DNA of 64,000 bases from Anaerolineales bacterium (GTDB lineage Bacteria > Chloroflexota > Anaerolineae > JAAEKA01), in the NCBI GenBank assembly GCA_020634615.1, contig JACKBI010000001.1:434001-498000 (forward strand). The letters are read 5' to 3'. The notes below the pieces were generated by a model. That model made no database searches. It saw only the letters and a list, made by a program, of their open reading frames with translations, and was not told the origin of the DNA. Position numbers and translations under genes: made by a program. Below, piece after piece: positions 43,031 to 51,307 of the stretch (positions within the stretch are counted from its first letter, which is position 1; every line of letters starts with the position of its first letter).

Positions 43031-43127
43031 GCCGGTTCGCATCGGAGGATGCGAACTCCGCGGGGTCGTCTTTGCAGGTCTTCGACATCGCAGCCGGTTC
43101 GCATCGGAGGATGCGAACTCCGCGGGG
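43031..43127. repeat. 35-bp direct repeat, two copies with internal palindrome
   Basis: Positions 43031-43065 and 43093-43127 are identical. Each holds GTTCGCATC-GGAG-GATGCGAAC, a 9-bp hairpin, followed by TCCGCGGGG. The 62-base period includes a variable segment with CTTCGAC in both. It sits in the 303-base gap between convergent genes (42856-43158), which has no ORF worth calling. Two copies are too few for an array call. Confidence 0.75.
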
Positions 43128-43158
43128 CGCTACCACACTATCGAACTACCGCACTAAC

Positions 43159-44034
43159 TCACCCCTTCACATACGGCTCGCCCAGCGCTTCCGGTTTGGC
43201 TGATCCCCATTTGGCGCGGAACCACTTGGTTGACATCACCAGCAGCACCAGCAACGTGATGACGAAGGGGACGGTGCGCCAGATGTAGCGCGAGAAGACG
43301 CCCGGCAGGAAGAGCTGCGGGTTGAGCGAAAGCTGCCAGAGGAAGCCGAAGAGCAGCGATCCGCCCAGCAAAATCCAGGGGTTCCACAGCGAGAAGAAGA
43401 CCAGCGCCAGCGCGATGAAGCCCCAGCCCATCAGGAAGTTGTAGTTCCAGACCGGGTTGTAGTCCAGTGAGTAGACCGCGCCAGCGAAGCCCATCAACAT
43501 GCCGCCGACCACCACGCACATGTAGCGCGTCCGGGCGACGTTGATGCCCGACACCTCGGCTACCGATGGATTCTCGCCGACTGAGCGGATGCGCAGCCCG
43601 AGGCTCGTCTTCGCCAGCACGAACCACATCACTGCCACCAGGACGACGCTCAGGATGAAGAAGGGGGAAAAACCGGCGATCGTCGGTATCCGGTCCATTC
43701 CCAGCGGCCCGGTGTAGGGGTTGCCGATGAAGGTGGTCAGGCCAAAGCCCAGAATCCAGATGCCCATGCCGCTGACCACCTGATCGACGCCCAGCGTGAT
43801 GGAGAAGAAGCCGTGCAATGATCCCAGCAGCGCGCCGACCAGGATGGCGACCGCGAAGCCGACCGCGTAGCTGTCGCTGTTCTGCGCGGCCATGAAGCCA
43901 AAGGTCGCGCCGAACAGCATGATCCCCTCGATGCCGACGTTGAGGATGCCTGACCGCTGGCCCAGCAGCTCACCCAGGGCAGCCAGGGTGAAAATCGTCG
44001 AAGCCTCAAGACTCCGGGCTATGAACTCCCACAT
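43159..44034 (-). CDS. BMP-type nucleoside ABC transporter permease (second subunit)
   Basis: 291 residues, about eight hydrophobic helices. TLAALGELLGQRSGILNVGI, EGIMLFGATFGFMAA, GVDQVVSGMGIWILGFGLTT and SVGENPSVAEVSGINVARTR are the signatures of the second permease of the BMP-family importers for purine nucleosides (YufQ/NupQ class). Its start overlaps the end of the first permease gene by 29 bases. It is the last gene of the operon, ending near the 43031-43127 repeats. Confidence 0.93.
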   Translation of the reverse strand: MWEFIARSLEASTIFTLAALGELLGQRSGILNVGIEGIMLFGATFGFMAAQNSDSYAVGFAVAILVGALLGSLHGFFSITLGVDQVVSGMGIWILGFGLTTFIGNPYTGPLGMDRIPTIAGFSPFFILSVVLVAVMWFVLAKTSLGLRIRSVGENPSVAEVSGINVARTRYMCVVVGGMLMGFAGAVYSLDYNPVWNYNFLMGWGFIALALVFFSLWNPWILLGGSLLFGFLWQLSLNPQLFLPGVFSRYIWRTVPFVITLLVLLVMSTKWFRAKWGSAKPEALGEPYVKG

Positions 44035-45156
44035 CTAAGCTCTCCTCCTTGGACGACTCCCGGTTGCTCTTCAGCACGATCTGGTTGTTATAGAAATACT
44101 GGAACCCCACCAGGGTGATCATCAGCACGCCCAGCAGCGCGTAGTCCACGCCAAAACTCATGTGCAGCTTGCCCTGGATGTAGCGGCCGCCGATGGACAG
44201 CCCGCCAAACAGCAGCGCCACCGGGATCGAAGCGATGGGATTGCCCATGGCGATCAGGCCGCAGATGATGCCGTAGAAGGCCAGATCGCCGTAATAGCCG
44301 TAGTTGCCCGTGATCTTGTAGACGCCCGGCACCGCGGCGAAGTAGTGATAGCCAGCCAGGCCGGCCATGATGCCGCCCAGCGCGAACACCAGGATTGGCA
44401 GCCGCACCGGGTTGATGCCGGCATAGCGGGCCGCCGCCGGACTCTTGCCGTAGGCCCTGATCTGAAAGCCGAGCTTGGTGCGTGCGAACATGAAGTTAAG
44501 CAGCAACGCCAGACCCAGCGCCACGAAGAGCGTGAAGGGAACGCCGGCAATCAGCGGCGCATTGATGTTCGCAGGCAACTGGAAGCTCTCGCCCTCGCCG
44601 CCGCGCCCCATAAACGCGCCGCCTTCCTTGATCATGAACGACACCAGCCAGAAGGCGATGAAGTTCATGATCATGGTGATCACGATCTCGTTGATGTTGT
44701 ACTTGCCCTTCAGCCCGCCGGCAATGGCTGCGTAGGCCGCGCCGCCCGCGGCGGCTACCACCAGCAGGATGGGAATGACAACCAGCGGCGGCACGGCCAC
44801 CGCGCCGTTGCGTCTCGCGCCCAGCAGCGCCAGCACACCGAACACAGCCAGCGCGCCCATGTAAAGCTGGCCGGTCATGCCGATGTTCCACAGGCCGGCG
44901 CGGTAGGGAATGATGAACGCGTTGGTGCACAGCAACAGAAAGATGAAGCGGTTGATCGTCAGCGGCAGGCCGAACTGGTTGAGGAACGCGTAGGAGATGA
45001 TGCCTTTATAGGCTTCCAGCGGATCGACCCCGGACACGATGAACAGGATGCTGAACAGCAGCAGGGCCACCAGCAGCGCGGCGATGGAGATCAGCGCCGC
45101 ATGCCAGCCGGAGAGCGACGGGCGTTTTTCTACCTTGAGTTCGCGTGCGCCGATCT

Positions 45157-45160
<4 letters not shown>
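44006..45160 (-). CDS. BMP-type nucleoside ABC transporter permease (first subunit)
   Basis: 384 residues. LLCTNAFIIPYRAGLWNIGM, TGQLYMGALAVFGVLA, KGKYNINEIVITMIMNFIAF and IRAYGKSPAAARYAGINPVR identify the YufP/NupP-class permease. About ten membrane helices. Its ATG overlaps the stop of the ATPase gene (4 bases) and its 3' end overlaps the second permease, so the three are translationally coupled. Confidence 0.93.
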
Positions 45161-46713
<1,553 letters not shown>

Positions 46714-46776
46714 GAGTGCTTCTTTTCCGGGATAGTTCGCCCGTCACGGGCGTTGGAGCGATGAACGTGGAAAAAT

Positions 46777-46920
46777 GAGGCTCTCACCAAGGGAAACATA
46801 TTCCGGTCGGTGAGAGCCTCGCTAACAGGATCCAGACTTCGGAAGTCGCCGGGTTCAGAACCAGGGCTGGTTCGTTTGCTGCCAGCTAATTGTGACCGCC
46901 AACTGGCGACTTCCGAAGTC
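46777..46920. repeat. two inverted repeats between the solute-binding protein and ATPase genes
   Basis: GAGGCTCTCACC (46777-46788) pairs with GGTGAGAGCCTC (46809-46820). Next, GACTTCGGAAGTCGCC (46835-46850) pairs perfectly over 16 bp with GGCGACTTCCGAAGTC (46905-46920); each arm is also a palindrome itself (GACTTCSGAAGTC). The gap is 220 bases. Hairpins at this point can limit transcription into the ATPase and permease genes and give an excess of binding protein. Confidence 0.75.
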
Positions 46921-46933
46921 TTTTCAAATCAAC

Positions 46934-48250
46934 CTACTCGAGGACGGTGGTGCCTTGCAGGTCGAAGCCGAACAGCGACAGCAGGAATGCGTCGGTCGGC
47001 ACTTCACCAGCCGGCTTGACCTCGGTGCCAGCCGGGGGCACCGCCATGTCCGGCAGATCCAGACCAGTGCCGTTGCTGATGAATGCGTGCTCGGTGAAGG
47101 GGTCCCACTCGCCCGCCATCATCTGCTCGCGGCGCTGCTTGACCAGATCGACGATCTCCTGCGGGATCAACGGCAGCGCCTTGGGGCTGATGGCATCCAC
47201 GCCGATCTTGCCGTCGTTCATGATGTCCACGGTGGCTTCTTCGGTGCCGTCGGCCAGCGTCATCGACTTGTCCATGCCGTAGTACAGCACAGGGTCAGTG
47301 GCCTTGCCGGCCATGCGATCCTGAATGATCTGGTCGTACAACACTTCCCAGCGAGTGTCGAAGGAGACGGCGACCGTGTCGGTGCTCGACCAGCCGTACT
47401 CGCCGACCACGTCCATGTCCTTGCCGACGTACCAGATGCCTTTCTCGGTCGCCACGTCCAGCGGCGAGCCAGAGTCGGTCTGCTGGGTCAGCACATCGAC
47501 GTTGTACTGGTCGACCAAGGTCGTGGCAATTTCCCGCTCCTCGGGCGGCAGGAACCAGTCGCCGGCGTACTTGACGTAGACGTTGATGTCCTTGCCCAGG
47601 ATCTCAGCGGCATCCTGCACACCCAGCACGAAGCCGGCGGTGCGCCGGATCACCTGTACCGTGGGGAAGGCCGACACGACGCCGATGTTGCCTGTCTCAG
47701 TCAACGCGCCGGCGATCAAGCCCTCCAGGTAGAGCGCCTGATACTGGCGCGGGAAGAGGCGGATGAAGTTTTCCTTGGTGCTCAGGTCGCTGGCGACGAT
47801 GGACACGAAGTCAACATCGGGGTATTTGTCGGCGATGTCCTTGAGGGGCAGGCCCATGAACTCGGCGTTGCCGACTACGATATCAGCGCCTTCGGAGATC
47901 ATCTCTTCGGCATAGGGGACCGAAAGATCGGGGCTGACCTGCTCGCGATAGACGTAATCGACGTTGGGGTACTTCTCAGCCAGCCGCTTGCCGGCCCGGT
48001 CATGCGCGCCGGACCAGGTGGTGCCTTCGATAATGCTGAAATGCTCGATGGCCAGTGTGATGCTGTCATCGGCCGGCGCGGCATCAGCCGGCGCCTCGGC
48101 GGTTGGTTCTGCTGCCGGCTCGCTGTCAGCAGCGGCAGGCGCAGCGGTCGGTTCCGCGGCCGGGGCAGGCGCGGCGGCTGGCTGGCATGCCGTTGCCAGC
48201 ATACTCGCAAGGATCAGCAGCACCAGCAGCAGACTGAGCTTCTTGTTCAT
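46934..48250 (-). CDS. BMP-family nucleoside-binding lipoprotein
   Basis: 438 residues from ATG 48250 (GGAG in AAGGAGAAGGACCCC); a longer ORF to 48295 is not supported. The lipobox LATAC at residue 22 is followed by an Ala/Pro/Glu/Thr linker, then a BMP/PnrA domain: GTTWSGAHDRAGKRLAEKYP, VGNAEFMGLPLKDIADKYPD, LYLEGLIAGALTETGNIGVV, YVGKDMDVVGEYGWSSTDTV. The ligand is probably a purine nucleoside. It heads the importer operon and is transcribed from the promoter at 48482-48510. Confidence 0.93.
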   Translation of the reverse strand: MNKKLSLLLVLLILASMLATACQPAAAPAPAAEPTAAPAAADSEPAAEPTAEAPADAAPADDSITLAIEHFSIIEGTTWSGAHDRAGKRLAEKYPNVDYVYREQVSPDLSVPYAEEMISEGADIVVGNAEFMGLPLKDIADKYPDVDFVSIVASDLSTKENFIRLFPRQYQALYLEGLIAGALTETGNIGVVSAFPTVQVIRRTAGFVLGVQDAAEILGKDINVYVKYAGDWFLPPEEREIATTLVDQYNVDVLTQQTDSGSPLDVATEKGIWYVGKDMDVVGEYGWSSTDTVAVSFDTRWEVLYDQIIQDRMAGKATDPVLYYGMDKSMTLADGTEEATVDIMNDGKIGVDAISPKALPLIPQEIVDLVKQRREQMMAGEWDPFTEHAFISNGTGLDLPDMAVPPAGTEVKPAGEVPTDAFLLSLFGFDLQGTTVLE

Positions 48251-48302
48251 GGGGTCCTTCTCCTTTTCGTGGCGTGCAAATGGGTAGATCAACAACCGAA
48301 CG

Positions 48303-48308
48303 ATTATA
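48303..48308 (-). promoter_or_regulatory. second TATAAT before the nucleoside-binding protein gene
   Basis: Read on the minus strand, GGTATAATCG gives a perfect -10 (48308-48303) about 50 bases before the ATG, but the position 17 bases upstream has no good -35 (TAGCCC). It may be a secondary, activator-dependent start. Confidence 0.35.
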
Positions 48309-48481
48309 CCAAACTGCCGCGGAACGGGCTATCTCGCCGGGCACATTGAGAAAAGACCGTTTCGCTGCAATCGAGCCGAGGACAGGACGGGCCTTCGAAG
48401 CGTTCAGCGACAAGTGGCGGGGGACAGAGCGTGTGCAAGCCGACATTGACGCTGACGATAAGCCCCGAAGAAGGCAATGTG

Positions 48482-48510
48482 ATTATAAGCAATCGCATAG
48501 AGGTTGTCAA
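48482..48510 (-). promoter_or_regulatory. consensus sigma70 promoter of the nucleoside importer operon
   Basis: On the minus strand, TTGACA (48510-48505), a 17-base spacer and TATAAT (48487-48482): both hexamers are perfect. Start expected near 48475, which leaves a leader of about 225 nt before ATG 48250. The 385-base gap 48251-48635 contains no other gene. I did not find a purine-riboswitch-like three-way junction in this leader. Confidence 0.85.
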
Positions 48511-48546
48511 TCACGTTTCACAATGAATGAAGCAACCGTATAACCT

Positions 48547-48563
48547 CAGACTTCCGAAGTCTG
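48547..48563. repeat. ACTTCCGAAGT palindrome
   Basis: CAGACTTCCGAAGTCTG is a perfect 17-base odd palindrome (8-bp arms). The same core occurs twice at 46835-46920, so copies of this palindrome lie on both sides of the nucleoside-binding gene. Confidence 0.6.
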
Positions 48564-48573
48564 CGGGAATGCA

Positions 48574-48607
48574 AACGCCCGCACACGTTGCAGTGTATGC
48601 GGGCGTT
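48574..48607 (-). terminator. hairpin terminator of the monooxygenase gene
   Basis: AACGCCCGCACAC (48574-48586) pairs with GTGTATGCGGGCGTT (48593-48607) with one bulge. It is 28 bases past the stop of the minus-strand gene ending at 48636. Confidence 0.65.
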
Positions 48608-48635
48608 GTATGGCAACAACGTGTCGCAGCCAGGG

Positions 48636-48947
48636 CTAGCGTTCGCTGCTGGCGACCACTTCGAACATCTCGAACTGGTTGCGGCCGCTGTAAGCCTCCG
48701 GCGGCAAGCTGCCCGATCGGGCGTGGCCTTGCTTGAACGCGTCCGAACTGACCCAGGCGTCGAAATGTTCCCTGGACTCCCAGTAGGTCAGGACGACGTA
48801 GGGCGTATCAGGCGTGGCCGGGCGCAGCACATCGTTCGAGATGAAGCCGGGCATGGTGTCCACAAGGCCGGCGCGGTTGGCGAAACGGGCCTCAAAGGCC
48901 TCGGCGTATTCAGGGTTTACGGGAATGCGGTTGGCAGTAACTATCAT
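48636..48947 (-). CDS. antibiotic-biosynthesis-monooxygenase (ABM/IsdG-like) domain protein
   Basis: 103 residues from ATG 48947 with GAAGGAGA upstream. The dimeric alpha/beta-barrel pattern is clear: IVTANRIPVNPEYAEAFEAR, GLVDTMPGFISNDVLRPATP, YVVLTYWESREHFDAWVSSD. Members include haem-degrading IsdG/HmoB and quinone-forming monooxygenases. The adjacent iron-binding lipoprotein and DtxR-type regulator favour haem or iron metabolism; the substrate is not proven. Catalytic residues cannot be decided by eye. Confidence 0.85.
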   Translation of the reverse strand: MIVTANRIPVNPEYAEAFEARFANRAGLVDTMPGFISNDVLRPATPDTPYVVLTYWESREHFDAWVSSDAFKQGHARSGSLPPEAYSGRNQFEMFEVVASSER

Positions 48948-49013
48948 GTGGTCTCCTTCATTCAATTCGACAATTACCGCTGCGGCCGGTCTTCGACCGC
49001 AGCGTGAGGGTGG

Positions 49014-50063
49014 CTAGTTCAACGCGCCGACTTCCTGCAGCAGCGTCAGCGTGCCTTGCAGGTCATCGAGATTGGTCAGGTCGATTCCCGGCGCGTTGAT
49101 CTCGCTCAACGGCTTGACCGCCGGGTTCAGCGGGATGTCCTTGCCGGCCAGCGGATATTCATAGGTCGTGCTGGCAAAGTAGTTCTGTGCCTCGTCCGAC
49201 AGCAGGAAGGTCACGAATTGCTCGGCTGCAGCCTGGTTGTCGCTGGTATTGATGACGCCCGCGCCGGCGACGTTGACCAGATTGCCCGCGCCGCCCGCCG
49301 GGAAGTAGTAGTTCTGTGCGGGAAAATCATCGCCTTTTTCAGCTTTGAACTCCAACAGGTAGTAATGATTGACCAGTCCTGCGGGTATTTCACCGCTGCC
49401 AACGGCCGTCACGATAGAGTCGTTGTTGGGATAGGCTTTCACGTCATTGGCGAGCATCGCTGTCAGCCACTCGCGCGCCCGATCTTCACCTTCGATACGT
49501 CGCAGTGCGGTGACAAACGCCTGGAAGCTGCCATTGGTGGGCGCCCAGCCGATCTTGCCGCGCCACTGCTCTTCGGTCAGGCCCCAGATGTCAGCCGGCA
49601 GGTCTGCCTCGCTCAACTCATCGGTGTTGTACACCAACACACGCGCCCGCCCGCTAGAGCCGACCCACAGGTCATCGTCGCTGCGAAACCGGCTGTCGAC
49701 GCGGTTGAGGATGTCGGCCGGCAGCTTGGCCAGCCGGCCTTCCTTGGCCAGTGCGCCCAGCGCGCCGGCATCCTGCCCGTAAAACACGTCGGCAGGCGAG
49801 TTGGCGCCCTCCTCAAGAATCGTCGACGCCATCTCAGCGGTCTCGCCGTAGCGCACTTGTACGTCCTGGCCGGTGGACTCCCGGTACTGCTCGATCAGCG
49901 GCCCGACCAGATTCTCGTTGCGGCCGGAATATATCACCAGCGGCTTCGCGGCCGTGTCGCCGGATTGCTGGTTGTCAACCAGAACGGGGTCGCCTGCGCA
50001 GCCTGCCAGCGCGGCGAGAAAGAGAACTGAAACACTAAGCGTTAAGCGTTTCTTCAAGGTCAC
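49014..50063 (-). CDS. ferric-iron-binding ABC transporter lipoprotein
   Basis: 349 residues. The lipobox LAALAGC is followed by the type-1 periplasmic-binding fold of Fbp/FutA proteins: LVIYSGRNENLVGPLIEQYR, YGETAEMASTILEEGANSPA, DVFYGQDAGALGALAKEG, GWAPTNGSFQAFVTALRRIE, and the iron-ligating Tyr pair in GLVNHYYLLE. It would bind Fe3+ outside the membrane for an ABC permease, but no permease or ATPase gene lies in the window. The DtxR-family gene upstream on the same strand is its probable regulator. Confidence 0.92.
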   Translation of the reverse strand: MTLKKRLTLSVSVLFLAALAGCAGDPVLVDNQQSGDTAAKPLVIYSGRNENLVGPLIEQYRESTGQDVQVRYGETAEMASTILEEGANSPADVFYGQDAGALGALAKEGRLAKLPADILNRVDSRFRSDDDLWVGSSGRARVLVYNTDELSEADLPADIWGLTEEQWRGKIGWAPTNGSFQAFVTALRRIEGEDRAREWLTAMLANDVKAYPNNDSIVTAVGSGEIPAGLVNHYYLLEFKAEKGDDFPAQNYYFPAGGAGNLVNVAGAGVINTSDNQAAAEQFVTFLLSDEAQNYFASTTYEYPLAGKDIPLNPAVKPLSEINAPGIDLTNLDDLQGTLTLLQEVGALN

Positions 50064-50214
50064 TGTGTGCGTCTCCTTAGTAGTGATGATGTGAGTTTGG
50101 TCTGTTAGCGCCGGTCGAGTGCAGGGTAACCCGGAGTGGCTTTGCAGGTTCGGGCGCCCCAGGTCTCATGCAGCAATCGACCACCAACGTAACGAATCGG
50201 TTTCAGTCAGGCCC

Positions 50215-50946
50215 TCATGAACTGAGATCGTCAGGTTCCGCTGGCTCAACCGGCGAATCTCCCGGTTCAGGCGGGCGGACACGGGTCACCTCGATCAGTT
50301 GCACCAGCTCGGCAGCCAGCGCGATCTGCCCGGTCGCCGCGTGCAACAACATCGAGCCGTCAGAGGCGGTTGCCAGCGTGCGCAAAATCACGCCGATGCT
50401 GATCCCTTGCATGCGCAGAAATGTGCGTGTCGTCTCGTCGCCGCCGATGCTGACGACCTGGCCGCAGTGGCCAGCCGGAATCTGCATCAACGCCATGCGC
50501 GGCCGGCGGACTGCTGACCCGACACTGGCCGGGATCGGCTCGCCTTGTGGACTGAGCGCCGGGTTGCCAAGATAGCCGGCCAGCCGCTCAGCCAGCAAAT
50601 CGGGCGTGACATGTTCAAAGCGGCAGGCCATTTCCTCGGCCAGGTGCGGCTCCATGCCGAGCTTTTCTGCCAGGAAGACCTCCCATAGACGACGCTTGCG
50701 CAGGACCCGCAATGCGACCGCCTCGCCTTGCAGCGTCAACGTGACGCCGCGGTAGGGTTCGTAGGTCACAACGCCCCGGTCTGCCAGCTTACGGCACATC
50801 TGATTGGCAGAAACCGGCGATACAGCCAGTTCTTCGGCCAACGTGGAGATAGGAACTGGCTTATCGTCCTCCTGCAACAGAGCGATACGCAGCAAATACA
50901 TCTCCACGCTCTCGCTCAACGGCTCAGATGTGTTATGGTCATCCAT
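50215..50946 (-). CDS. DtxR/MntR-family metal-dependent repressor with FeoA domain
   Basis: 243 residues. An N-terminal winged helix (ALLQEDDKPVPISTLAEELA, VSPVSANQMCRKLADRGVVT) is followed by the DtxR dimerisation and metal-binding helices (VLRKRRLWEVFLAEKLGMEP, CRFEHVTPDLLAERLAGYL) and a C-terminal FeoA/SH3-like domain (QIPAGHCGQVVSIGGDETTR). It probably represses iron uptake when Fe2+ is bound. The iron-binding lipoprotein and ABM genes lie downstream on the same strand, 151 bases away, and may be targets. Confidence 0.92.
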   Translation of the reverse strand: MDDHNTSEPLSESVEMYLLRIALLQEDDKPVPISTLAEELAVSPVSANQMCRKLADRGVVTYEPYRGVTLTLQGEAVALRVLRKRRLWEVFLAEKLGMEPHLAEEMACRFEHVTPDLLAERLAGYLGNPALSPQGEPIPASVGSAVRRPRMALMQIPAGHCGQVVSIGGDETTRTFLRMQGISIGVILRTLATASDGSMLLHAATGQIALAAELVQLIEVTRVRPPEPGDSPVEPAEPDDLSS

Positions 50947-51307
50947 AAAATAAGCACCTCAAGTGTTTAGGCTGGCCTTCATGTTACTGTCTTGTGCATT
51001 GTGTGTCAAATCTTGAGCGGATGAAACGAATGGCGGCGCTGATTGATTAGTCTGTAAGGTGTCCTTCGCCGCAGGATTTGCGGCCGGTGGCATGTCCATG
51101 GCCGGCCGGTGAACATTTGCGGCGCGGCAGGCATGTAAGAATCGGATGCACAACCGGCCGGTCCGCGCTGCCTTCAACGCAGCAAAAGTCGTCCCACACG
51201 CGCCCGGGCCACCGTTTGAGCAGCCGCATTTATTGAAACCGTTTGTTCGGGGCATTTGAACCCTGCGAAGCCGGGCAAGCCGGCAACGCCCATAGGATTG
51301 GTGAACG
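50947..51307. other. intergenic region between divergent DtxR and PA14-protein genes
   Basis: 361 bases with promoters expected for both genes. AGGTGCTTATTTT before the dtxR-type start and an imperfect dyad AAGCACCTCA/AGTGTTTAGGCT (50952-50974) could be an autoregulatory site, but it matches the DtxR consensus poorly. CGGCCGG strings near 51080-51160 pair locally. No gene was seen. Confidence 0.4.

Noticed and set aside
46892..48349. Plus-strand ORF of 485 codons over the nucleoside-binding protein
   Set aside because: Shadow of the BMP lipoprotein gene, which has lipobox, domain motifs and a consensus promoter.
48251..48475. Purine riboswitch in the leader of the nucleoside importer operon
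   Set aside because: The conserved junction and loop sequences of the purine aptamer were not found; the leader folds without a recognisable aptamer.
50952..50974. DtxR operator before the DtxR-type gene
   Set aside because: Only a weak, imperfect dyad that differs from the known DtxR consensus at several positions; noted in the intergenic entry but not called.
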